A stretch of DNA of 64,000 bases, from the NCBI GenBank assembly GCA_911728435.2, contig OU452211.1:13436428-13500427 (forward strand), in the 5' to 3' direction. A model generated the notes under the pieces. The model worked only from the letters and a program-made list of their open reading frames with translations, searched no databases and was not told the origin of the DNA. The translations under genes were made by a program, and so were the position numbers. Origin of the DNA: Apoderus coryli. Lineage: Eukaryota; Arthropoda; Insecta; Coleoptera; Attelabidae. Positions 55,361-64,000 of this stretch are shown in pieces. Positions within the stretch are counted from its first letter, which is position 1. The number at the start of each line of letters is the position of its first letter.

Positions 55361-56375
55361 CTGCTAAATTATTTGAATCAATTTTATATGACCGGATCTA
55401 TACAGCTGTGAGACGTCAGATTTCACCTAACCAGCATGGTTTTATGTGTGGCCGGTCCACTGTCACCAATCTGTCAGTTATTACCCACTGTATCTCTGAA
55501 ACTCTTGATCACGGCGGTCAACTGGATGTAATCTATACTGATTTCACCAAAACCTTTGATAGGCTAGACCATGGCATATTGCTGAGTAAACTGCATACGT
55601 ATGATGGATTTCCTTCCGGCTTGATATCTTTATGCAACTCATACTTGCATGATCGGAAACAATATGTCTTTTACAACGGCTTTAAATCTTGTTTTTACTC
55701 GGCCACATCAGGAGTACCCCAGGGTTCTAACTTAGGTCCATTGTTGTTCCTTCTTTTCATCAATGACTTGGACCCGTGCTTACTTCAGCGTACTCTATTT
55801 TTCGCAGATGACTTAAAAATCTTCGCCTCCATAGATTCAGTAGCAGATTGCATGATCTGTGTGCTCTAGAAAGGTGGTGCGACAGTAACAAATTGTCTCT
55901 TAACATTCGTAAATGCACATGTCTGAGTTTTACACGTAAAACAACGTTTATTGACTATCCGTATGCAATTTCCACAAATAAACTTGAACGATGTGGGGTA
56001 TTCACGGATCTTGGTGTTACCTTCGATCAGAGGTTCCAGTTTTTGGAGCATATGGAAAGAATGGTTGGTGAGGCATCTCGCATGTATGGCTTTATAATGC
56101 GTAACTGTAAAGGCTTCAATAATACCTCTGCCCTTATCACCTTGTTCAATGCCTATGTGAGGTCAAAATTGGAGTATTCTTCCATCATCTGGTATCCTCA
56201 GTATAATATTCATAAACTAGAGGTCGAGCAAATTCAACGTAGATTTTTGAAATATTTAGTTTTTAGAACTGATGGTGCTTATCCAGTAAGAGGTTTCGAT
56301 CATGAATTGCTACTATCACGTTTTGACGTTCAGAGTCTGGAGTAGCTCATTAACCATCTTATATAAATTGCTTAG
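55361..56375 (+). pseudogene. LINE family G reverse transcriptase, frameshifted, cut by satellite
   Basis: Coding starts before the first Met: TAKLFESILYDRIYTAVRRQ, then SPNQHGFMCGRSTVTNLSVI, GGQLDVIYTDFTKTFDRLDH (Thr instead of Ala in KAFD), SGVPQGSNLGPLLFLLFIND, FADDLKIFA. A small deletion near 55850 shifts the frame to 55848-56345 (LSLNIRKCTCLSFTRK, LEYSSIIWYPQY, YPVRGFDHELLLSRFDVQ). LINE sequence ends near 56375, where A/C satellite begins. Confidence 0.87.
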
Positions 56376-57093
56376 AGAAAAAAAAACCAAAAGAAACCCA
56401 AACCAACCCAAACAAAAACCCAACCCAACCAAAACCCTACCCTGTACTTAAAAACCAACAAAAACCCTACCTTGTACTTAAAAACCAACCAAAACCAAAA
56501 AAACCAAACCAAAAGAAACCCAAACCAAACCAAAAAAAAACCCAAACCAAACCAAAAATAACCCAAACCAAACCAAAAAAAAACCCAACCCAAACCAACC
56601 AAAACCCTACCCTGTGCTTAAAAACCAACCAAAACCAAAAAAACCAAACCAAAAAAAACCCAAACCAAACCAAAAATAACCCAAACCAAACCAAAAAAAA
56701 ACCCAAGCCAAACCAACCAAAACCCTACCCTGTACTTAAAAACCAACCAAAACCAAAAAAAAACCAAACCAAAAGAAACCCAAACCAAACCAAAAAAAAC
56801 CCAAACCAAACCAAAAATAACCCAAACCAAACCAAAAAAAAAACCCAACCCAAACCAACCAAAACCCTACCCTGTACTTAAAAACCAACAAAAACCCTAC
56901 CCTGTACTTAAAAACCAACCAAAATCAAAAAAACCAAACCAAAAGAAACCCAAACCAAACCAAAAATAACCCAAACCAAACCAAAAAAAAAACCCAACCC
57001 AAACCAACCAAAACCCTACCCTGTGCTTAAAAACCAACCAAAAAACCAAACCAAAAAAAAACCCAAACCAAACCAAAAATAACCCAAACCAAA
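56376..57093. repeat. A/C minisatellite array 2
   Basis: About 720 bp of units built from ccctaccctgtacttaaaaa, ccaaccaaaacc, aaaaccaaaccaaaagaaac and caaaccaaaaataaccc, with a long period of about 120-145 bp (ccctaccctgt/gc at about 56432, 56466, 56604, 56723, 56867, 56894, 57012). Almost no G on +. Four minus-strand frames here are compositional artefacts. Confidence 0.92.
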
Positions 57094-57225
57094 CCTGCTC
57101 TTTTCTGCTATCTTGCTTGAATTTGTTAGTTCCTAGGTTAAATACCAGATCGAATTTAACATTTCACTTACACAGAGCTAGGACCAATGTACTGTCAAGA
57201 TCGCCTGTTCATGTCATGTGTTCTA
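57094..57225. repeat. 132-bp flank, copy 1 of a duplication
   Basis: cctgctcttttctgctatct ... tgtcatgtgttcta is repeated without a difference that I can see at 59196-59327. Both copies follow A/C satellite. Confidence 0.92.
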
Positions 57226-58957
57226 GCACACGGAGGGACAGCAATAATTATCAGAAACTCAATAACCCACCACGAAAAAGACAAATATCAAACTAAGGCA
57301 ATCCAAGCAACGACAGTTCAAATAAATAATAAGAAACAAAACAACCTTACATCTGTATACTCACCGCCGCGACATACTATCACTGTAGATATGTATAAAT
57401 AGATTTTCAACACTCTTGGCAATAGATTTATTGCTGGTGGAGACTGGAACGCGAAACACACACACTGGGGTGCGCGGCTTATCACCACAAAAGGACGCAA
57501 CCTCCTCCGAACGATGACTGATGAAAACTACAACCATTTGACCAACGGAGAGCCTACATATTGGCCAACTGACCCTAGGAAAATACCAGATCTCCTCGAC
57601 TTCTTCATACTAAATGGTATATCAACACAACCACTATGAACTAACGTCAGACCACACTCCTGTGGTTGCAAATCTGTGTTCTGCATTGCTCAAAAATAAT
57701 TTAAATCCACATCTGACGTCATCAAGAACTAGATGGGATCTCTTCGACCAATACATAATGAAGAACTTAGACCTCAAATTAAGTATCAAAAATGCAAATG
57801 AGATCGATGAAGCCGCACAACATTTTACTAATACCATACAACAAGCAGCATGGTACGCTACTCCCCCAAATGAACAACAACCTACGACCTGTATTAGCAC
57901 CCCATTGAATATACGGCACCTTCTAAGTGAGAAGAGAAGAGCTAGAAGGAAATGGCAAAGATCACGTCACGACCCACACCACCAGTGTCTCCAATCCGAA
58001 CACCCAACAACGACTGGGCACGCTCAAACCAAGAAAAAGCTGACAATTTTGCTGAGTACCTTTCAAATGTATTTGAGACACCAGAAGCAACACCTGGTAA
58101 TACTATTAACGTCGAAGAATTCTTGATGGCACCATGTCAAATGTCACCACCGATCCAACCTATAAGCCCACAAGAGGTCAAAGCGGAAGTACAGAAATTA
58201 AACAATAGAAAAGCACCTGGCTATGATCTAATAACTCCGCAAATCCTCAAGAAAATACCTAAAAAAGCTATTGTCTTTCTTACAACAATTTATAATCGAA
58301 TGCTATGCCTGTGTTACTTTCCCATTATATGGAAATATTCCAATATAATAATGATCCACAAACATGGTAAGCTACCGCAAGAGACATCTTCATACAGACC
58401 TATCAGCCTGCTGCCCACTGCCAGCAAAGTGTTTGAAAGATTGTTGCTGAAAAGGATCCAAGCTGAACACGACTTGTTGAACATCTTACCAAACTACCAA
58501 TTTGGATATCGAGAAAACATGTCGACGATACACCAAGTCCATAGAATAGTGAACAGCGTTAGTAAAACTTTGGAAGAAAAGCAGTACTGCAACGGTGTAT
58601 TCCTGGACGTATCACAAGCATTTGACAAAGTATGGCACGAGGGGTTACTTTATAAAATAAAAAATCTGCTCAACAACAACTTCTACATGTTACTAAAGTC
58701 ATATCTAAATGATAGGTACTTCTCGGTCAAACACAAAGAAGCAATATCAATTCATTATCCTGTCAAATCCGGTGTGCCTCAGGGAAGTGTGCTTGGACCG
58801 CTTCTTTATGTCTTGTATACAAGTGACCTCCCAGAAACAGAAGATACAATAATCGCAGCTTTCGCGGACGATGTGGCCGTCATTTCAATCAGTAGAGACC
58901 CAAACACAAGCTCCAGAAATATGCAGAGTCACCTAGATCAATTAAATAGATGGTACA
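57226..58957 (+). pseudogene. Jockey-clade LINE, endonuclease to RT, truncated at both ends
   Basis: Starts inside the endonuclease (GGTAIIIRNSITHHEKDKYQ; stop at 57400; FIAGGDWNAKHTHWGARL in the same frame after it). It shifts frame to 57614-58000 (SDHTPVVANLCSALL, RTRWDLFDQYI) and again, after a deletion, to 57952-58957: NNRKAPGYDLITPQILKKIP, SYRPISLLPTASKVFERL, GVFLDVSQAFDKVWHEGLLY, SGVPQGSVLGPLLYVLYTSD, FADDVAV at about 304. KAFDKVWHEGLL with SYLNDRYFSVK is true Jockey-clade text, unlike the other LINEs here. RT sequence ends mid-domain at LDQLNRWY, where satellite begins. Confidence 0.88.
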
Positions 58958-59195
58958 AAAACCCTACCCTGTACTTAAAAACCAACCAAAACCAAAAAAA
59001 CCAAACCAAAAGAAACCCAAACCAACCCAAAAAAAAACCCAAACCAAACCAAAAATAACCCAAACCAAAAAGAACCCAAACCAACCAAAACCCTACCCTG
59101 TACTTAAAAACCAACCAAAACCAAAAAAACCAAACCAAAAAAAAAAAAACAAACCAAAAGAAACCCAAACCAAACCAAAAATAACCCAAACCAAA
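58958..59195. repeat. A/C minisatellite array 3
   Basis: Same units as array 2 (ccctaccctgtacttaaaaa at 58963 and 59091). It joins the Jockey fragment on its left and the 132-bp duplicated flank on its right. Confidence 0.92.
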
Positions 59196-59327
59196 CCTGC
59201 TCTTTTCTGCTATCTTGCTTGAATTTGTTAGTTCCTAGGTTAAATACCAGATCGAATTTAACATTTCACTTACACAGAGCTAGGACCAATGTACTGTCAA
59301 GATCGCCTGTTCATGTCATGTGTTCTA
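59196..59327. repeat. 132-bp flank, copy 2 of a duplication
   Basis: Same as 57094-57225 by eye. After it comes ordinary intron sequence (attttaatagagtttc), so this copy is probably the original right border. Confidence 0.9.
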
Positions 59328-59787
59328 ATTTTAATAGAGTTTCTGATAGGACATTTTTACAACTACAGTCAATCACTTGAAAATGGTAGCTGCAGAGACA
59401 TTTGTGGTTTAGGTGTGTGTATGTGTGCGGAATTAATTAGGATTTATAAATTAGTATTTTAGTTTATGCATTTAATTTTTTAGTTTGTAATATTGTCCTT
59501 TAAATGGGAAACTGTTGGGCAATAATATGTCTTTCTCTTTCACCTCCATTACATTGTTTTCTAAAGTATTCCCTGTTAACAAGCAAATCAAAATTTAATG
59601 CACACCAATTGATCTTTTAAGCAAAAATAACTGGACCCAAACCTCCTTAAGTTTGGCACAACTGTTTGGAACACCTAGAGTGCTGCATTCGAAAAAGTAT
59701 TACGCTACACAGCTATATCATTCCGTTAATTTATGAGATCTCTTAGTAGTTGGGGCTTCGTATTAATAAAAGTTTTATTTGTTCTAG
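59328..59787. other. 3' end of intron 4, no gene
   Basis: AT-rich intron. Contains cttaagtttggcacaac (inverted partner of 51212) and ends with the acceptor atttgttctag. Confidence 0.4.
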
Positions 59788-59889
59788 AGAAATCAGTAAA
59801 TATGAATCACTTTGGGCAGCAAAGGAAGGTGAAGCCACATCAACCACCGAACGAATTAAGCACATGCAGGATGAATTACAAAATTATAA
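59788..59889 (+). CDS. Tango1: Tango1 small coiled-coil exon
   Basis: A 102-bp exon after tttgttctag. Its first base completes a Lys codon from 51085-51086, then EISKYESLWAAKEGEATSTT and ERIKHMQDELQNY, ending with two bases before gtatgt. This continues the EKE-xx-LQKEISKYE block typical of TANGO1. It is followed by a 65-bp intron. Confidence 0.83.
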
Positions 59890-59954
59890 GTATGTAATAT
59901 TTCCGTATTGAGTTGCGAAAATATATATTCGTCATTTGATATTGTATATTTTAG

Positions 59955-60166
59955 AAGTCAGAACGAAAGCCTTAAACAAGAAATACTCAGTCAGGAAGTC
60001 GATTTGAAGAGTCAGATTTCTGTATTAGAAAAGAAAGTCCATGACAATTGGGTGTCAAACAGACAAATGGAACGAAAGTTGGAGGAGTCAAAGCAAGAGG
60101 CAGCACAATTGCGAAATCTACTAACGATTAGCGAACGGACGTTTGTAGAAAATAATACACAAATGA
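59955..60166 (+). CDS. Tango1: Tango1 coiled-coil exon
   Basis: After tattttag, the first base completes Lys. It codes for SQNESLKQEILSQEVDLKSQ, ISVLEKKVHDNWVSNRQMER and AAQLRNLLTISERTFVENN, the end of the coiled coil (EKKAHDNWLxAR-xER is conserved in the family). One base is left over before gtatgt. Frames that run past 60166 are intron read-through. Confidence 0.85.
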
Positions 60167-60361
60167 GTATGTACCTATATTTTTTAATTACTTTATCTCT
60201 TTCTTTTTTTGTCAAAACTCCAATTAGTTAATAGGAGGCTAATTAATGTTGAGACACAAACTGAATAAAATGATCTATTAAAATTTTAGACATTGTTCGA
60301 TAGCGAATACATCTTTGTCTAGATTACTTTGCTTTACTAACTATAACAATTTTTGTTACAG

Positions 60362-60623
60362 GAATGCAGTCACCTCTTCAAAATGGAGAATTACCTTTGT
60401 CGCCACCACCAATCCTTCCCAATCCTCCATTTTTACCACCTCCGCCTAATGCTATGCCTCCATTCATGCCACGGCTGCCACCGTTTATGCCACCACCACC
60501 CCAACACATGTTTCCTCCTCCTCCGGGGGATCATCGACCACCGCCACTAGGTCGAATGTCATCCCCACCACCATTACCTCCATTGATGGATCGATATACA
60601 CCAGAATCAACAGTATATTCAGG
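60362..60623 (+). CDS. Tango1: Tango1 proline-rich domain exon
   Basis: After tttttgttacag. Two bases complete an Arg codon, then MQSPLQNGELPLSPPPILPN, PPFLPPPPNAMPPFMPRLPP, FPPPPGDHRPPPLGRMSSPP and SPESTVYSG-like YTPESTVYSG. PPP motifs in this domain bind the COPII coat subunit Sec23 in TANGO1; several PPP runs are seen here. The donor ggtaag leaves two bases, so the gene goes on. No later exon is found before 64000, so the C-terminus is outside the window or in a segment I cannot recognise. Confidence 0.83.
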
Positions 60624-60663
60624 GTAAGAAATTTTTCACATTGGTCTATGTTCTCCTACGTTA

Positions 60664-60785
60664 CAGTGGACCTGCGGAAATCGGAAAAATGTTGTCGGAT
60701 TATCGAATCTGTCGGAGTATAGAGTGCTGTCACCGACTCCTTATAATGCGAACGGTCTACATTATAATCCGACAAATCTGATGAT
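60664..60785. mobile_element. possible pogo/Tigger-like TIR remnant
   Basis: tacagtggacctgcggaaatc followed by gtcggattatcgaatctgtcgg and later cattataatccgacaaat. A TA-CAGTGGACCT start with repeated cggattatcg/ataatccg words is typical of pogo-group ends. Short, with no transposase. Confidence 0.4.
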
Positions 60786-61360
60786 GAACCTGATATTTTC
60801 TAATGCTTGATTTCATAATTGCTAAGATAGAATAATTATTGAAAGTTTCACGGAACTTTACGATTGAAATTAACACATTTTATCATAAACTTGGTTAAAT
60901 TATTAACGGAACTCAGTGAAATAAGGCAAAAAAATATAAAATTAATTATTTTCCACATGTCATGTAAACAAAAGTAACTTGGAAGCATTACGTAAAACGC
61001 AGATTCAAAAAAACATACTGAAATTTATTACGACAGTAGTGTAGATTTTAGGGATAAAACGGAAGTATCTATCCCTACCGCACGCATCAGGTTATAGCAT
61101 ATACATGTAGATGATACGTGTTTACATGTGTCTACTGTTGTGCTTAAATGCAGGCCGATATTTGTTGATGGGCTGACGAGCTCATAACAAGAGCGAAACG
61201 AATTCGTCAGTATCTGTCGACCCATGCCTCGGTCTGGTTCTATTGAATTAGACTGGGGCCCTGCTAAATTAAACAAAATTCCTTGTGTAGGTAAAACCAA
61301 GATTTTAGTCCGCTTTGCCACGAAATTATTTTCATTTATTAATTTAAGTTTCTCTTGTTA
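60786..61360. other. intron sequence, no gene recognised
   Basis: AT-rich, then a more mixed stretch at 61000-61330 with no frame of known type. It may be the 5' part of the retroelement end that carries the 61364 motif. Confidence 0.3.
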
Positions 61361-61402
61361 CCACTGATGATGGAACTAGTTTGAAGTTCCGAAACATGTT
61401 TG
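61361..61402 (+). ncRNA. hammerhead-ribozyme-like core, best copy
   Basis: CTGATGA at 61364-61370, a ggaact/agttcc 6-bp stem with a 7-nt loop (61372-61390), GAAAC at 61391-61395, then atgtttgg. Both invariant boxes are intact. Stems I and III are not clear by eye, so activity is unproven. Such motifs are known at the ends of Penelope-like and some other retroelements. It is followed by gagattagactttgatttca at about 61438, like the copies at 13731 and 25491. Confidence 0.5.
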
Positions 61403-61713
61403 GAGATAATTAAGATTTCTATTGAATTTATTTTGTGGAGATTAGACTTTGATTTCATCATATAAATACACAACTCCACTTAAGAATGGACTATTTTTTC
61501 AAATTAAAAAAGTTTTTGTTGCTTTACCTCAAGTCAATATCGAAATTAAATTACAATCAGTGGCGTACATTTTTTTTGCCAATAATAATAATAATAATCT
61601 TTATTAACTACGTTTTGTACAAAACAATTGCAGTACGTCAAAATACAAAAACTATATCTACAACAAAAAACATGAAAGTGTAAGTAACATAGGTACAAAC
61701 AAATTAAAAGCGA

Positions 61714-63747
61714 CTAATTGCTAAAATGTACAACTTCCTGGGAATATTCTTCCACAGAATAAAAAGCATGCTTGAGCAAGTATGATTTTATAGTTCTTTT
61801 GAACATTTCTGAACTGTACTCCCGGACCCTACGAGGAAGTGCATTATACAACCAAATCTGTAGGGAATTCTTTGCAGACTTAGTCAATCTCCATCGCCGA
61901 GCCCGTACCAAGTCCGCAGATCTCGTACCGTACTCATGACAAGTTGAGTTAATACACAAATCGGGCTTACATCTGTGAATCTCAAGCAGTTGATAATATA
62001 TATATAAAGACGGGAGAGGCATTATATTGTGAGATTTGAAAATGGGCTTGCAATGCTCCAGATATCCAGCATTTGCCAGAATGCGAACCACCTTTTTTTG
62101 CACTCTAAATATTTGCATAGCCGATGATGAGTTACCCCAGAGACTCACTCCATAAGAAATATGAGAATGAAACAGTGAGAAATAAACAGTTCTCAGAGCT
62201 TGCTGACTCAGACAATGTCTGAGCCTCCTAATAACGTAAATACTAGAAGACAACTTACCCCTGAGAAAATCAACGTGCGACGCCCAGCAAAGCGCATCAT
62301 CAACAATAATCCCCAATAAGTTGGCTGTTCGTCCCCGAGCATGACCACTAGCACTAGAAAATGTAAGTCTCTGGGTCTTATCAATATTTAGTTTCAGCAG
62401 ATTACTAGTGAACCAGCCATTCGCAACTCCCTCAAGGTGCCCCGTACGACCTTCGAGCTGTGAAACACTGCTCCCATAACACACCAAAGAGGTATCATCA
62501 GCATAAAGAGTGACCCTTCCAGGATTCAAATAACTATATAGGTCGTTAATATAAATGACAAAGAGCAATGGACCCAACACAGAGCCCTGGGGCACTCCAC
62601 TCGTTAATACCCTCACCTCAGACAGCTCCGACCGAAGAGCCACTGTCTGTCCTCTGCCAGTCAGGTACGACCGCAGCAGCTGCAACGAGAGTCCCCGTAC
62701 ACCATATCGAGAACGCTTGGTCAGAAGAACTTCATGAAACACACAGTCAAAGGCCTTGCTCAGATCACATAAGGTGAGATTAATAAATTCACATCTCTCC
62801 AGGCCCTCGACTATGTCAGACACCACGCGAGCCACCGCCTGAACTGTCGACCGACCACCCCTGAAACCAAACTGTCCAGGACACAAAAGGTTATTCGCTT
62901 CCAAAAAAGAAGTTAGATTTTGTTTTAATATAATCTCGAAAATTTTTCCAAATATAGGAACTATAGAAATCGGTCGGTAATCAGAAGCATTATCGATGTT
63001 ACCCTTTTTAAATACAGGGATAACTCTAGTCAACTTGAATGGCTCAGGGAAAATGCCGCCGCACAAACATAAATTGAAGATGTGCACTAAAGGCTTAACC
63101 AAGATCTGTGCATATTCCTTCACAAAGAAACTGCTGCAGTCAAACATATCAACACTGCCCGAGTTTTTTAAGTGGCGAATGGTCTCCAGGACCTGAAACT
63201 CCGAGACAGGCAACATAAAAAAGGAACTAGGCTGCATCGGTATCCGACTTAACATATGCACCCGCTCATCAAGATCCACAGACATGGCCTCAGTAATTTT
63301 ATTAGCAACAGATACAAAAAAACTGTTAAACTCGGAAGGTGTAAGCCGAGTACTAACTGGCATTGTACAATAGTTTCTTTCACTATTAATTATTCTCAAG
63401 ATATCACGTGGTTTATTAGTGGAGCTAGCTATATATCTCTCGTAGGCCATCTTTTTATGGTCAATAATAGTCTTCCTATAATCAGCATGCAACGAGTTAT
63501 ACAGGGTCCGATGAGAAGCGTCGCCCGTCGACTCACAAACTATCTTAATGGCCATGAGCTTGTCCCTTTTCTCTCGAAGCTCCGATGTAAACCAGTTAAC
63601 TGGCGTTCTACGATTCTGATGTTTCTTGATCGGAAAATATGTATTAATATTTTGTTGGAAAATACCCAACAGGTAAGATGACAGAAAATCAACATCATTG
63701 GAACAAAAAAATTGATCCCAATCCATCGACTTCAGGGCTTCTCTCAT
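61714..63747 (-). CDS. LINE reverse transcriptase (family I)
   Basis: 677 residues: linker (FPIKKHQNRRTPVNWFTSEL, YNSLHADYRKTIIDHKKMAY), then RT: LKNSGSVDMFDCSSFFVK, YRPISIVPIFGKIFEIILKQ, CPGQFGFRGGRSTVQAVARV, FINLTLCDLSKAFDCVFHEV, SGVPQGSVLGPLLFVIYIND, YADDTSLVC at about 415, LLKLNIDKTQRLTF, then the thumb and C-terminus (YGVSLWGNSSSAMQIFRVQK, SCHEYGTRSADLV) to a natural stop. CDLSKAFDCV differs from the IYTDFSKAFD type of families A-G. The fragment at 6232-7112 is its closest relative here (same YGxxxWGxSSxAMxIF and YGTRxxD blocks). Confidence 0.92.
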   Translation of the reverse strand: MREALKSMDWDQFFCSNDVDFLSSYLLGIFQQNINTYFPIKKHQNRRTPVNWFTSELREKRDKLMAIKIVCESTGDASHRTLYNSLHADYRKTIIDHKKMAYERYIASSTNKPRDILRIINSERNYCTMPVSTRLTPSEFNSFFVSVANKITEAMSVDLDERVHMLSRIPMQPSSFFMLPVSEFQVLETIRHLKNSGSVDMFDCSSFFVKEYAQILVKPLVHIFNLCLCGGIFPEPFKLTRVIPVFKKGNIDNASDYRPISIVPIFGKIFEIILKQNLTSFLEANNLLCPGQFGFRGGRSTVQAVARVVSDIVEGLERCEFINLTLCDLSKAFDCVFHEVLLTKRSRYGVRGLSLQLLRSYLTGRGQTVALRSELSEVRVLTSGVPQGSVLGPLLFVIYINDLYSYLNPGRVTLYADDTSLVCYGSSVSQLEGRTGHLEGVANGWFTSNLLKLNIDKTQRLTFSSASGHARGRTANLLGIIVDDALCWASHVDFLRGKLSSSIYVIRRLRHCLSQQALRTVYFSLFHSHISYGVSLWGNSSSAMQIFRVQKKVVRILANAGYLEHCKPIFKSHNIMPLPSLYIYYQLLEIHRCKPDLCINSTCHEYGTRSADLVRARRWRLTKSAKNSLQIWLYNALPRRVREYSSEMFKRTIKSYLLKHAFYSVEEYSQEVVHFSN

Positions 63748-64000
63748 ATCAGAGAGACCCGCCTGAGTAACCGTTCGTCGAGAACTACTGTTAACCTTAA
63801 TACCCGAAGAAACCCGAATCTCAATGACCTGAGCAGCATGGTCAGATATGCAGGGATCAAAACACGAGAGGCATACAAACTCTCATCCAAATTAGTAAGA
63901 ACGTTGTCTATACAACTACGGGAACTGTCAGTCACTCTAGTAAAATCAGATATTGTAATTTTAAGACCAAAACTCTGTACTGTCGATATCAAGTCGCAGT
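63748..64000 (-). pseudogene. LINE family I endonuclease C-terminus, frameshifted
   Basis: 63992-63744 codes for SFGLKITISDFTRVTDSSRS and CIDNVLTNLDES; in another frame the text continues SDHAAQVIEIRV and RRTVTQAGLSDMREALKSMD into the 63747 ORF. SDHAAQ is the conserved SDH of APE-type endonucleases. Cut by the window end. Confidence 0.8.

Larger units (their letters stand above)
61578..64000 (-). mobile_element. LINE family I, runs off the window end
   Basis: Minus strand with a (TTA)n tail at 61578-61599 (+). It carries a 677-residue ORF and, past a frameshift near 63745, endonuclease C-terminal text up to the window end. It probably continues beyond 64000. Confidence 0.88.

Noticed and set aside
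56372..56918. Four minus-strand frames rich in Phe, Trp, Gly and Leu
   Set aside because: These are A/C minisatellite read in reverse; the composition explains the lack of stops.
60666..60780. A further Tango1 exon after ttacag at 60665
   Set aside because: Phase would fit, but the intron would be only about 42 bp, the peptide has no Pro-rich character, it ends in a stop, and the DNA looks like a pogo-type terminal repeat.

Overview
This window is AT-rich, intron-rich animal DNA, most likely from an insect. The only host gene I can see is a Tango1/MIA3-like ER cargo-receptor gene. Nearly everything else is transposable elements of insect type: BEL/Pao, Jockey/CR1-like LINEs, mariner-like DNA elements, foldback elements and satellites. 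The insect order cannot be fixed from the sequence. I see no bacterial features, tRNA or rRNA genes, or CRISPR arrays.

Host gene: seven + strand exons at 9537-11201, 30250-30499, 39923-40163, 50713-51086, 59788-59889, 59955-60166 and 60362-60623 have acceptor and donor sites in matching phase throughout. Joined, they give about 1035 residues: a long acidic lumenal region, one membrane segment, a long coiled coil in several exons, and a proline-rich tail. That is the domain order of TANGO1. The 5' exons (signal peptide and SH3) and the 3' end are not visible. Four introns of 19.0, 9.4, 10.5 and 8.7 kb hold almost all the repeats; the last two introns are 65 and 195 bp.

Upstream (1-9536): a nearly complete, apparently young BEL/Pao element (1-6184) whose 5' LTR is cut by the window edge, then a mosaic of LINE scraps in both orientations and a piece of a TIR transposon. 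Intron 1 (11202-30249): two copies of a 2.86-kb DNA transposon with perfect 31-bp TIRs and 7-bp target duplications. The second holds a further 2.7-kb transposon and sits in a minus-strand LINE that is also split by a plus-strand LINE. A solo-LTR-like insert, mariner remnants and a MITE are also present. Intron 2 (30500-39922): two copies of one minus-strand LINE family (A), a third broken LINE family, an A/C-only minisatellite and several perfect palindromes. Intron 3 (40164-50712): a foldback family built of ~135-bp and ~530-bp repeats in both orientations, and a mariner remnant split by a LINE with a 10-bp target duplication. Intron 4 (51087-59787): a third family-A LINE, more LINE and mariner pieces, and two minisatellite arrays around a Jockey fragment with a 132-bp duplicated flank. 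The window ends in a long minus-strand LINE ORF (61714-63747).

Four loci carry a hammerhead-ribozyme-like core followed by a similar 3' sequence. This and the 530-bp higher-order foldback family are the least ordinary signals here.
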